64,000 nt of DNA from assembly GCF_008710705.1 (NCBI RefSeq), contig NZ_VYRZ01000001.1:806001-870000 (forward strand), in the 5' to 3' direction. Shown piece by piece: positions 23,462 through 31,081 of the stretch; position 1 is the stretch's first letter; each line of letters starts with the position of its first letter. The notes under the pieces are model-generated. The model was not told where the DNA came from. It did not search any database and saw only the letters and a list, made by a program, of their open reading frames with translations. The position numbers and the translations under genes are program-made. Source of the stretch: Microbacterium radiodurans (GTDB lineage Bacteria; Actinomycetota; Actinomycetes; Actinomycetales; Microbacteriaceae).

Positions 23462-24553
23462 ATGTCCACGACCGCCGACCTCGCCGCCGAACGCGCGGGT
23501 GATCGCGCCGCCGATCGCATCGTCGATCGCGCCGCCAAGCGCGCGCGGCTCCGGCCGCTGATCGACCGCGGCGGCGGACGACCGCTCGTGCTGAGCTCGC
23601 ACGAGGCCCTCGCCTGGTACCTCGAGGGGGCGCGCACCCATGTCTCGCTCGCGGGGCCACCCGTGCTCGCCGTCCGAGTCGACGCCGATGGCGACACCCT
23701 CTTCGTCTCGGCGAACGAGGCCCCGCGCCTCATCGCCGAGGAGCTCGTGCCGGGCGATGTCGAACGCGTGGTGGCCGTGCCGTGGTCCACCCCCGCCGTC
23801 GCTGCGGCGACCGGATCCGGCGCCGCGCTGACCGAGGCCGAGGTCGCCGGTGAGCTGCGTGCCGCCCGCGCCGAGCTGCTCCCCGCCGAGACCGAGCGGT
23901 ATCGCCGGCTCGGGCGCGACACCGCCGCCGCGATGACGGATGCCGCGGCGCACTGGCGCCCCGAGACGACCGAGCGCGCGGCCGCGGCCGACCTCGCCCG
24001 CGCGCTCGTCGAGCGGGGGATCGACGCGCTCGTCGTGCTCGCAGCCGGCCACGGGCGGCTCGGCCACCGGCATCCGCTCCCCACCGACGCGCCGCTCGGG
24101 CGCCGCGCGATGGTCGTCGTCTGCGGGCGCCGCCACGGCCTGATCGCCAACGCGACGCGATGGGTCGGCGAAGCGGGTGCCGACGACGCGCGCATCCTCG
24201 AGGTCGAGGCCGCGTTCTTCGCCGCCACGCGCGCGGGTGCGCGCCTCGACGACGTCTTCGCCGCGGGATGCGCGGGCTACGGCACCGCGGGCTTCGACGC
24301 CGACGAGTGGCGGCGCCACCACCAGGGCGGCCCGACGGGCTACGCGGGCCGCGATCCGCGCGCCACGAGCGAGACGACAGACCTCGTGAGCGCGCGCCAC
24401 GCGTTCGCCTGGAACCCGAGCGCCCCGGGCGCCAAGGTCGAGGACACCGTGGTCGTCACCCCCGCGGGGATCGAGGTGCTCACGGTCGACCCGCGCTGGC
24501 CGACCGTCGACCACGCCGGGCTCGCCCGCCCCGCCGCGCTGCCGTTCTCCTGA
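23462..24553 (+). CDS. M24-peptidase-like protein lacking most metal ligands
   Basis: 363 residues with the two-domain creatinase/prolidase layout: N-terminal domain to about 135, then a pita-bread fold with the RHPLPTD, HHQGGPTGYAGRD and KVEDTVVVTPAGIEVLT landmarks. Of the five M24 metal ligands only His287 and Glu327 seem kept: the two Asp positions read VVVC (218-221) and Asn-Ala (230-231), and the first Glu reads Asn318 (WNPSAPG where EPG is usual). A dinuclear metal peptidase is therefore unlikely. Preceded by a LacI operator and a good GGGAGA ribosome site. Its link to sugar-acid genes suggests a repurposed fold, perhaps binding or hydrolysing a sugar amide; this is speculation. Confidence 0.8.
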   Translation: MSTTADLAAERAGDRAADRIVDRAAKRARLRPLIDRGGGRPLVLSSHEALAWYLEGARTHVSLAGPPVLAVRVDADGDTLFVSANEAPRLIAEELVPGDVERVVAVPWSTPAVAAATGSGAALTEAEVAGELRAARAELLPAETERYRRLGRDTAAAMTDAAAHWRPETTERAAAADLARALVERGIDALVVLAAGHGRLGHRHPLPTDAPLGRRAMVVVCGRRHGLIANATRWVGEAGADDARILEVEAAFFAATRAGARLDDVFAAGCAGYGTAGFDADEWRRHHQGGPTGYAGRDPRATSETTDLVSARHAFAWNPSAPGAKVEDTVVVTPAGIEVLTVDPRWPTVDHAGLARPAALPFS

Positions 24554-24580
24554 CGGTTCGGCGGCAGGGCGCGCGCCCGC

Positions 24581-25255
24581 TCAGGCGGTGATCGACGATC
24601 CGCGTGCCGGCTGGTCGCCGTCGCGGCGTTCGATCGCGCGCAGGGAGCGTGCCACGAAGCGCGCGATGATCTGCGCGCCCTCCCACCGGAAATGCGTGTC
24701 GTCGGTGAGGCCGTCGGGCCAGGCCGCGGTCTCGCCCGGGGCGTAGTGCGACAGCAGTCGGGCGGATCCCTCGTCGCCGAGGTGCTCGTACAGCCATGTT
24801 GTGAACACCGTCAGGTCGATCAGCGGCACGTCGAGCGCGGCGGCGAGGTCCCGCACGGCGTTGGGATAGTCGCCGTGCGTCGGGGTGATCCGCTCGCCCG
24901 CGAACCAGCGCCGCTCGCACGAGGTGCACAGCACCGGCTCCCCGCCGCGGTCGCGCACGTCGGCGACGAATCCGCGCAGTCGCTCCGTGTAGCCGCCCCG
25001 CGCATCGAGCACCCCCGGGTGCTTCTGATCGTTGTGGCCGAACTGGATGAGCACGGTGTCGCCCGGCGTCACCTCGGTGAGCAGCCGCTCCCAGGTGCCG
25101 GTCTCGGTGAACGACAGCACCGTGGCGCCGCCGAAGGCGAGGTTGCGGACCGGTGCGTCGACGAACCCGTCGAGGGCGTGCCCCCACCCCGACATCGGCT
25201 CTTCTCCGGGGCGCATCGGTGCGACGGTCGAGTCTCCCGCCAGGTGATACGTCAT
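24581..25255 (-). CDS. Rhamnogalacturonan acetylesterase, SGNH family (CE12)
   Basis: 224 residues. SGNH blocks are visible: GDST with nucleophile Ser9, FGGAT (41-45), FGHND with Asn75, and DDTHF with Asp185 and His188. This layout matches RGAE and B. subtilis YesT. It removes acetyl groups from galacturonate in RG-I. There is no signal peptide, so it acts on imported fragments. It is coupled to the CE7 esterase by an ATGA overlap and lies downstream of a binding-protein gene, i.e. in a transport operon. It ends 28 bases from the convergent M24-like gene. Confidence 0.92.
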   Translation of the reverse strand: MTYHLAGDSTVAPMRPGEEPMSGWGHALDGFVDAPVRNLAFGGATVLSFTETGTWERLLTEVTPGDTVLIQFGHNDQKHPGVLDARGGYTERLRGFVADVRDRGGEPVLCTSCERRWFAGERITPTHGDYPNAVRDLAAALDVPLIDLTVFTTWLYEHLGDEGSARLLSHYAPGETAAWPDGLTDDTHFRWEGAQIIARFVARSLRAIERRDGDQPARGSSITA

Positions 25256-26226
25256 GCGCCGAACACCCGCTCGAGGAAGGCCAGGCGAAGCGGCACGTGA
25301 TGCTCGCCGCCGCCCTCGTGCGCGTTGTAGGGGTACACGACGATGTCGCGATCGTCTCCGCCCCACGCGTTGTAGGCCGCGAAGACCGTCGAGGGCGGGC
25401 AGGTGATGTCGCGCAGACCGGTCGAGAACAGCACCGGGGCGTCCGCGCGCGCCGCGAGGTTCGCGCCGTCGACGTAGGAGAGGGTGCGGGCGACCTCGTC
25501 GGCGCGGTCGCGGTACTTCGAGAGGTAGGTGAGGATCTCGGCGTACGGCATCCCGTCGGTGATCTCGAGCGCCCGCTCGAAGTGGCAGAGGAACGGCACG
25601 TCGACGAGCGCCCCGGCCAGACCCTCCGACAGCGCGGCGGCCGCGATCGCGATACCGCCGCCCTGGCTGATGCCGGCGACCGCGACGCGCGCGGGGTCGA
25701 CCCACGGGAGGGTGCGAGCGGCATCCACCAGCATCGCGGCGTCGGTGAAGACCCGGCGGTAGTAGTAGTCGTGCGGGTCGCGGATGCCGCGGGTCATCAC
25801 GCCGGGGATGGTCGTCTGTCCCGCCTCGGCCGCGGGGTCGCTCGTGTCGTTGAGCGTCGTCCAGCCCTGGCCCCGCGCATCCATCACGATCTGCACGTGA
25901 CCGGCCTCGGCGTAGGTGTGGTCCTGCCAGGGGAGCCCGCGCCCGCCGGAGTAGCCGTGGAACTGCACGACGGTCGGCAGCGGTCCGCTCGCGCCGCCGG
26001 GGACGTGCACCCAGGCGCGGATCGGATGCCCGCCGTATCCGCTGAACTCCAGATCCCACGTCTCGACGAGCCGGAGCCCGGTGTCGACCCGCGTCGTGCG
26101 CGCCGACCACGCGGCGGCGCGCGCCTCGGCCAGGGTGTCGGTCCAGAACGCGTCGAAGTCGTCCGGGCGGCGCAGGGACGGGCGGTACTCGTGCAGCTCG
26201 GCGAGCGGAAGGTCGAACAGGGGCAT
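25252..26226 (-). CDS. Acetyl esterase, CE7 (acetylxylan esterase/cephalosporin-C deacetylase) type
   Basis: 324 residues. Diagnostic CE7 motifs: RGQG at 118-121, GISQGG with nucleophile Ser187, Asp273 in STGLRDITCPP, and His303 in NAHEGG. It starts MPLFDLPL as family members do. These intracellular hexameric enzymes remove acetyl groups from short oligosaccharides. Here it would deacetylate imported RG-I or xylan pieces alongside the CE12 esterase. A strong stem-loop separates it from the upstream binding-protein gene, so its expression is probably lower than that of the binding protein. No Gly/Ser secretion signal is seen. Confidence 0.92.
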   Translation of the reverse strand: MPLFDLPLAELHEYRPSLRRPDDFDAFWTDTLAEARAAAWSARTTRVDTGLRLVETWDLEFSGYGGHPIRAWVHVPGGASGPLPTVVQFHGYSGGRGLPWQDHTYAEAGHVQIVMDARGQGWTTLNDTSDPAAEAGQTTIPGVMTRGIRDPHDYYYRRVFTDAAMLVDAARTLPWVDPARVAVAGISQGGGIAIAAAALSEGLAGALVDVPFLCHFERALEITDGMPYAEILTYLSKYRDRADEVARTLSYVDGANLAARADAPVLFSTGLRDITCPPSTVFAAYNAWGGDDRDIVVYPYNAHEGGGEHHVPLRLAFLERVFGA

Positions 26227-26252
26227 GCGTCGGCTTTCTGTGGGGGCGGACA

Positions 26253-26291
26253 CGGATGCGGCGGCCGGTGGATGACCGGCCGCCGCATCCG
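26253..26291 (-). terminator. Intercistronic stem-loop after the binding-protein gene
   Basis: Perfect 17-base-pair stem from CGGATGCGGCGGCCGGT and its complement, loop of 5. It lies between the binding-protein stop and the CE7 gene without a T-run, as is typical of partial terminators or RNA-stabilising hairpins in ABC-transport operons. Confidence 0.75.
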
Positions 26292-26312
26292 TTCGGATCA
26301 GCTGACGAGCAC

Positions 26313-27596
26313 TCAGCTCGCGTCGAGCGCCGTCTTCACCTGTGAGAGGAGTTCCTTCGCGGCATCCGCCGGCGTCGTCTTGTCGAAGGTGACGTCGTCG
26401 AGCAGCTTGGTGATGATCGGACCGAGCTGCGAGGTGGGCAGCTTCAACGGGTTCTGCGGCACGCCGCCGGCGGCCGACAGCCGGTCGATGAACGCGACCT
26501 GCGCCTTCTCGGGCTCGGTGAGCTCGGGAGTGATCGCCTCGAGGACGGCCGGGTCGGCCGGGATGCCGAGGGTCAGCTTGTTGAGCGGGCCGGCCTCGTC
26601 GCTGTTGAGGAGGAAGTCGATCAGCATCGCGGCCTCCTTCGGGTGCTTCGACTTGGCGTAGACGGCGTACTGGACGGTCGGCTGGATGACGAGGCCGATC
26701 TTGCCGGCGCTGTCACCCGGGACGTTGAGGATCTGCAGGTCCTGACCCGAGGCGTTGGCGTAGATCGAGATGAAATTCAGCGGCGCGAACGTCATGCCGA
26801 TCTTTCCCTGGCCCATCAGGCTCTGCTCGAGCGAGGCGCCGGCGTCCTCGGCGGCGGTGGAGGCGTCGGGCGACGCGCCGGTCGACTGCAGCTCCTTCGC
26901 GAACTCGAAGAAGGACTGCGCCGTCTTCTCGCTCACGCCGAACTCGCCGTCGGCGGTGTAGAGGTCTTCGCCCTTCTGACGCGCGAACGCCATGAGGGAC
27001 TGGTCGTTCGTGATCTGGGCCGATCCGTAGGTGCCGGACGGGCTCGCGGCACTCACCTGTGCGGCGATGTCGATGTACTCGTCCCACGTCCAGCTCGAGT
27101 CGTCCGGGATCGGGATGCCGGCTGCTTCGAACACGGCGGGATTCACGATGATGCCGCGAGCGCCGACGCCGGTGGGGAGGGCGTAGAGCTTGCCGTCGAT
27201 GATGCCCGCGTCGAGAGCGCCGGCGGCGAACGTGTCCTGATCGATGTCGGCCGAGATGTCGGCGATCGCGTTCTTGCTGACGTACAGCGGCAGGGCGTCG
27301 TATGTGATCTGGATCGCATCGGGAGCGCCGCCGCCGGCGACCTGCGTCGCGAGCTTGTCGTAGTAGCCGTTGTACTCGCTGGGCTCACCGGCGACCGTGA
27401 TGTTCGGGTGCGCCTTCTCGAAGAGCGCGATCTGCTCGGCCTTGATGGCGTTCAGCTCGTCGCTGCCCCACCACGCGAAGCGGAGCGTGATCTGCTCGTC
27501 GTCGCCCGAGCCGGACCCCGTCCCGCCGGCGCAGCCGGCGAGCGAGACGGCGAGGGCGACACCGGCTGTCAGGGCGAGGAGTCGTCGGGTGTTCAT
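26313..27596 (-). CDS. Carbohydrate ABC transporter substrate-binding lipoprotein (1)
   Basis: 427 residues from the ATG at 27596, preceded by GAGAGGAAAC. Lipoprotein signal with lipobox LAGC (Cys22), then a family-1 extracellular solute-binding protein (SBP_bac_1): TLRFAWWGSDELNAIKAEQI, FEKAHPNITV, YALPTGVGARGIIVNPAVF, WTWDEYIDIA. The protein captures an oligosaccharide for the permeases at 29053-30892, which lie divergently beyond an esterase gene. Two LacI-type operators precede it. Downstream CE7 and CE12 esterases suggest the ligand is an acetylated RG-I or related fragment. The ligand assignment is inference from neighbours. Confidence 0.92.
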   Translation of the reverse strand: MNTRRLLALTAGVALAVSLAGCAGGTGSGSGDDEQITLRFAWWGSDELNAIKAEQIALFEKAHPNITVAGEPSEYNGYYDKLATQVAGGGAPDAIQITYDALPLYVSKNAIADISADIDQDTFAAGALDAGIIDGKLYALPTGVGARGIIVNPAVFEAAGIPIPDDSSWTWDEYIDIAAQVSAASPSGTYGSAQITNDQSLMAFARQKGEDLYTADGEFGVSEKTAQSFFEFAKELQSTGASPDASTAAEDAGASLEQSLMGQGKIGMTFAPLNFISIYANASGQDLQILNVPGDSAGKIGLVIQPTVQYAVYAKSKHPKEAAMLIDFLLNSDEAGPLNKLTLGIPADPAVLEAITPELTEPEKAQVAFIDRLSAAGGVPQNPLKLPTSQLGPIITKLLDDVTFDKTTPADAAKELLSQVKTALDAS

Positions 27597-27648
27597 GGGT
27601 TTCCTCTCGGGCGTGCGGTGAGCCAGCGCCAAGGCCGCTCCGTCGCGG

Positions 27649-27684
27649 ATCAAACGTTTTCTCGGCAGTGAGAAAACGCTTACT
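27649..27684. promoter_or_regulatory. Two LacI-type operators before binding-protein gene 1
   Basis: ATCAAACGTTTTCT (27649-27662) and AGAAAACGCTTACT (27671-27684) have centres 22 bases apart, i.e. two helical turns. The second is a hybrid of the ACGT and GCGC forms. Confidence 0.7.
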
Positions 27685-27779
27685 GGAGGACGTTAACGGC
27701 AGGTTGTCGCCGTGTCAACGTCTGAGGCGGTGGCGCAGGTCACAGCCTCATCACGGTCCGACGGGCGTCCGGCTCGATC

Positions 27780-28898
27780 TCATGCGCGGAGCGTCCGCGC
27801 GAAGAACGCGCGCGCCTCATCCTGCATCGCCGGCGACGAGACGTGCCCGTCATCGAAGAAGGTGCCGGTGTAGCCGGGGGTCCCACGGAGCATCGCGTCG
27901 GCGTCGCGCATCCCGCCCAGGGGGAAGAGGGGATCGCGCTCGCCGTACTGCACGAGCGTCGCGTGCGCAGCATCCGGTCGGGCGAGCTCGGGCCAATCGC
28001 CGGCCGCGCGGATGCCGGGGCTGTTGAGCAGCCAGGAGTGCGTGTCGATGCGACTCGGCACGAGCGAGTCGAAGGTCGCCATCATGCAGGTGACGACGGT
28101 CGCACGGACGCGGTCGTCGAGCGCGCTGAGCAGGACGGCGCGGCCGCCGCCCCCGGAGAGGCCGAAGGTGCCGAGCCGCTCGGAGTCGACGCCGTCCAGT
28201 CCGGCGAGCACGTCGAAGGCGGCGAGGTCGTCGGTCGCCACGGCGCCGGCGAGGCTCGTTCCGAGCATGCCCGCGGCCTTGGCGAGGGAGTCCTCGTGCA
28301 GTCCCGAGAGGGTGTCGAAGCGCCGCTCGGGCGTCGGCGACTCGCCCCGCTCGCGCCACAGCGCCTCATGGGCCGCCAGGGCGCCGGCGAGGCGCGGCGT
28401 GGGGTGCGAGAGGTCGAACGCCCGGCTGCCCCACGAGAACGTGTCGTGCGCGAGGACGACGAAACCGTCGCGCGCGAGGTCGTTGGCGGGGGAGCGGCCG
28501 CCGTAGATCTCGGCGCGCAGGCGCGCGGCCGACGGGTGCGGCTCGGTGCCGGTGTCGACGAGCTGCTCCGCGCCGGTGGAGCGGACACCGCCGTGGCAGT
28601 GCAGCCCGAGGATGCCGGGCAGCGGGCCGGCTGCGCCGGCGGGGCGGAGGACCCAGGCACGGGTGCGCGGCCCGAAGGGCAGGTGCCAGCTGATCTCGGC
28701 GCCCTCGATGCCGTCGCCCCGCCAGGTGCGTTCGGTGCGGATGTCGGTCGCGACCGCGCGCCGCGCCCCGATCGCGCGTGCGAGCGCGTCGGCGCGCGGC
28801 GACTCGGACGCCAGGATCGGCGTGCGACCGAGAAAGCCCGGCCATTCCGGATATCCGGCGATGGGTCCGAGGTCGGGGGAGCTCTGCGGTGTCGACAT
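27780..28898 (-). CDS. Alpha/beta hydrolase, dienelactone-hydrolase/acetylesterase-like
   Basis: 372 residues. The start at 28898 is chosen because AGAGGA is 5 bases away; a second ATG at 28901 is directly adjacent. Core motifs: ILGLHCHGGVRS near residue 100 (oxyanion region), GLSGGGGRA nucleophile elbow near residue 245, YGERDPLFP with probable Asp, and FDDGHVSSP with probable His. No signal peptide. It belongs to the large family of intracellular acetylesterases found in polysaccharide loci and is divergent from the permease genes across a perfect LacI-type operator, so it is likely part of the same regulon. A specific substrate is not evident. Confidence 0.85.
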   Translation of the reverse strand: MSTPQSSPDLGPIAGYPEWPGFLGRTPILASESPRADALARAIGARRAVATDIRTERTWRGDGIEGAEISWHLPFGPRTRAWVLRPAGAAGPLPGILGLHCHGGVRSTGAEQLVDTGTEPHPSAARLRAEIYGGRSPANDLARDGFVVLAHDTFSWGSRAFDLSHPTPRLAGALAAHEALWRERGESPTPERRFDTLSGLHEDSLAKAAGMLGTSLAGAVATDDLAAFDVLAGLDGVDSERLGTFGLSGGGGRAVLLSALDDRVRATVVTCMMATFDSLVPSRIDTHSWLLNSPGIRAAGDWPELARPDAAHATLVQYGERDPLFPLGGMRDADAMLRGTPGYTGTFFDDGHVSSPAMQDEARAFFARTLRA

Positions 28899-28984
28899 CA
28901 TCGTCCTCTTTCGCTGCGCGTCACGGCTCCGGTCTCGCCGCGTCATCGGGGTGGTTGCGTCCGTCCACCGATAGTGTATCTTCG

Positions 28985-29000
28985 CAGAAAGCGCTTTCTG
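28985..29000. promoter_or_regulatory. LacI-type operator between esterase and permease genes
   Basis: CAGAAAGCGCTTTCTG is a perfect 16-base palindrome in the divergent spacer, the best match to the GCGC-type motif in the window. Confidence 0.8.
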
Positions 29001-29052
29001 AGCGCTGCCGCACCGGTCGATGTCGTCCGGTGTTCGTGTCGAGGAGGACCGG

Positions 29053-29985
29053 ATGAGCGCGATCAGCGAGCTGTCCCAGCTGCGCGGGCCACGAGGCCGT
29101 GGAGTGCGGGAGAAACCACGCGACAACAAAGCGGCGCTGGTCTTCCTAGCGCCCTGGCTGCTGGGTCTGGTGCTCATCACGATCCTTCCGATCGTCGCGT
29201 CGCTCTACCTGTCGTTCACGAAGTACGACCTGTTCAACGCGCCCGAGTTCATTGGCATCGACAACTACGTCCGCATGGCGCAGGACCCCCGGCTCGCCGC
29301 GTCGCTCGGCGTGACCTTCGTCTACGTGCTCGTCGGCGTGCCGCTGTCGATGGCGGCGGCGCTCGGCATCGCGCTGCTCCTCGACAAGGGCCTGCGGGGA
29401 CTGGCGTTCTACCGCTCGATGTTCTATCTGCCGTCGCTCCTCGGCTCGTCCGTCGCCGTGGCGATCCTCTGGAAGCAGATCTTCGGCGTCGACGGGCTCG
29501 TCAACCAGTTCCTGGCGATCTTCGGCATCGAGGGCCCCGGCTGGATCTCCAACCCCGACACCGCGCTGTCGACCCTCATCATGCTGAGCATCTGGGGCTT
29601 CGGTGCACCGATGGTGATCTTCCTCGCCGGTCTCCGCCAGATCCCGGTGATGTACTACGAGGCCGCCTCGGTCGACGGCGCCGGGTCGGCTCGCCAGTTC
29701 TTCTCCATCACGCTGCCGCTGCTGAGTCCGATCGTCTTCTTCAACCTCGTGCTGTCGATGATCGGCGCGTTCCAGACCTTCACACAGGCGTTCATCATCT
29801 CGGGCGGGTCCGGCGGGCCGTCTGATTCCACGCTCTTCTACACGCTGTACCTCTACCAGAAGGGCTTCACGGCCTTCGACATGGGGTACGCCTCGGCGAT
29901 GGCCTGGCTGCTCGTCGCCATCATCGCCGGATTCACCGCCGTGAACTTCGCTCTCTCCAAGCTGTGGGTGTTCTATGACGACTGA
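29053..29985 (+). CDS. Carbohydrate ABC transporter permease (1A)
   Basis: 310 residues, MalF/UgpA type with six predicted membrane spans; the first is LVFLAPWLLGLVLITILPIV at about 28-47, and the FTKYDLFN and GIDNYVRM patterns follow. The EAA loop is EAASVDGAGSARQFFSITLP near residue 205, which contacts the ATPase. GGAGGA lies 6 bases before the ATG. Partner of the permease that overlaps its 3' end by 11 bases, and probably served by binding protein 1. No ATPase gene is nearby. Confidence 0.93.
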   Translation: MSAISELSQLRGPRGRGVREKPRDNKAALVFLAPWLLGLVLITILPIVASLYLSFTKYDLFNAPEFIGIDNYVRMAQDPRLAASLGVTFVYVLVGVPLSMAAALGIALLLDKGLRGLAFYRSMFYLPSLLGSSVAVAILWKQIFGVDGLVNQFLAIFGIEGPGWISNPDTALSTLIMLSIWGFGAPMVIFLAGLRQIPVMYYEAASVDGAGSARQFFSITLPLLSPIVFFNLVLSMIGAFQTFTQAFIISGGSGGPSDSTLFYTLYLYQKGFTAFDMGYASAMAWLLVAIIAGFTAVNFALSKLWVFYDD

Positions 29986-30892
29986 ACTGATCACGACCAC
30001 CGACCGCCGCGACGCGCGCGAGAAGCAGCGCGAGCGCCGCCGCCAGGCGGCCACCCCCGGCAGCCGGTCACGGCTGAGCCGGTTGGCGCGGCACGTGTTC
30101 CTCATCGCGACGACGGCGCTGCTGCTGTATCCGCTGCTGTGGATGATCGTCAGCTCGCTGCGTCCGAACGACGAGATCTTCCGACTTCCGGGACTGTGGC
30201 CGCTGTCGTTCGAGGTCGACAACTACATCGACGGGTGGAACGCGCTGTCGCCGTCGTTCGGGACGTATCTCTTCAACTCGCTCGTCATCGTGGCCGGATC
30301 GATCATCGGCAACCTGATCTCCTGCGCGATGGCCGCCTACGCCTTCGCGCGGCTGAACTTCACGTTCAAGCGCACCGCGTTCGCGATCATGCTGGTGACG
30401 ATCATGCTGCCGGTGCACATCGTGATCGTGCCGCAGTACATCATGTTCAGCCAGCTGGGCCTCGTGAACACCTTCTGGCCGCTGATCCTGCCGAAGGCCC
30501 TGGCGACCGACGCGTTCTTCATCTTCCTGATGGTGCAGTTCATCCGCGGCATCCCGAAGGAGCTGGACGAGGCGGCGCGCATCGACGGCGCCGGCCACGC
30601 GCGGATCTTCCTGCAGATCCTGCTGCCGATGATGACCCCCGCGCTCGCGACGACCGCGATCTTCACGTTCGTCTGGGTGTGGAACGACTTCTTCGGAGCC
30701 CTCATCTACCTGAGCAACCCCGACCTGTTCACGGTGCCGCTCGCGCTGCGTCAGTTCATGTCGGCCCAGGGCGCGTCGAACTTCGGCGGCATGTTCGCGA
30801 TGTCGGTCGTCTCGCTCGTGCCGGTGTTCCTGGCGTTCCTGTTCGGCCAGCGCTTCCTCATCCGGGGCATCGCGACGACCGGCATCAAGTAG
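29975..30892 (+). CDS. Carbohydrate ABC transporter permease (1B)
   Basis: 305 residues, MalG/UgpE type. A basic N-terminus of about 35 residues is followed by LIATTALLLYPLLWMIVSSL and further spans; the EAA loop is EAARIDGAGHARIFLQILLP near residue 205. It overlaps the preceding permease by 11 bases, so the two are translated together. A long hairpin follows the gene and separates it from the convergent Gfo/Idh fusion gene. Confidence 0.93.
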   Translation: MTTELITTTDRRDAREKQRERRRQAATPGSRSRLSRLARHVFLIATTALLLYPLLWMIVSSLRPNDEIFRLPGLWPLSFEVDNYIDGWNALSPSFGTYLFNSLVIVAGSIIGNLISCAMAAYAFARLNFTFKRTAFAIMLVTIMLPVHIVIVPQYIMFSQLGLVNTFWPLILPKALATDAFFIFLMVQFIRGIPKELDEAARIDGAGHARIFLQILLPMMTPALATTAIFTFVWVWNDFFGALIYLSNPDLFTVPLALRQFMSAQGASNFGGMFAMSVVSLVPVFLAFLFGQRFLIRGIATTGIK

Positions 30893-30931
30893 CCCGGGCC
30901 GCCCGGTGGCGCTCGCGGCATCCTCTGCTGC

Positions 30932-31010
30932 CGAGCCCACCCCGCAACACCGAACCCACCCTCAGCGCACGCGCGCCGACGGGTGGGTTCGGTGTTCTCG
31001 GGTGGGCTCG
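30932..31010. terminator. Very long near-perfect hairpin between convergent genes
   Basis: Arms 30932-30961 and 30981-31010 pair over 27 of 30 bases (CGAGCCCACCC ... AACACCGAACCCACCC with its complement) and enclose a 19-base loop. It sits between the permease and the convergent fusion gene and should terminate in both directions. Confidence 0.8.
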
Positions 31011-31081
31011 GCCGCGGTGGCGCGGGAGGAGGGGCTGGGGCTGGCGGGCTGGGTCCGGCGCGGCGAACCTGCGGGCGCGGG

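Noticed and set aside
25252..26226. CE7 protein as a cephalosporin deacetylase involved in resistance
   Set aside because: Family name only; its operon with CE12 and a sugar importer indicates sugar deacetylation.
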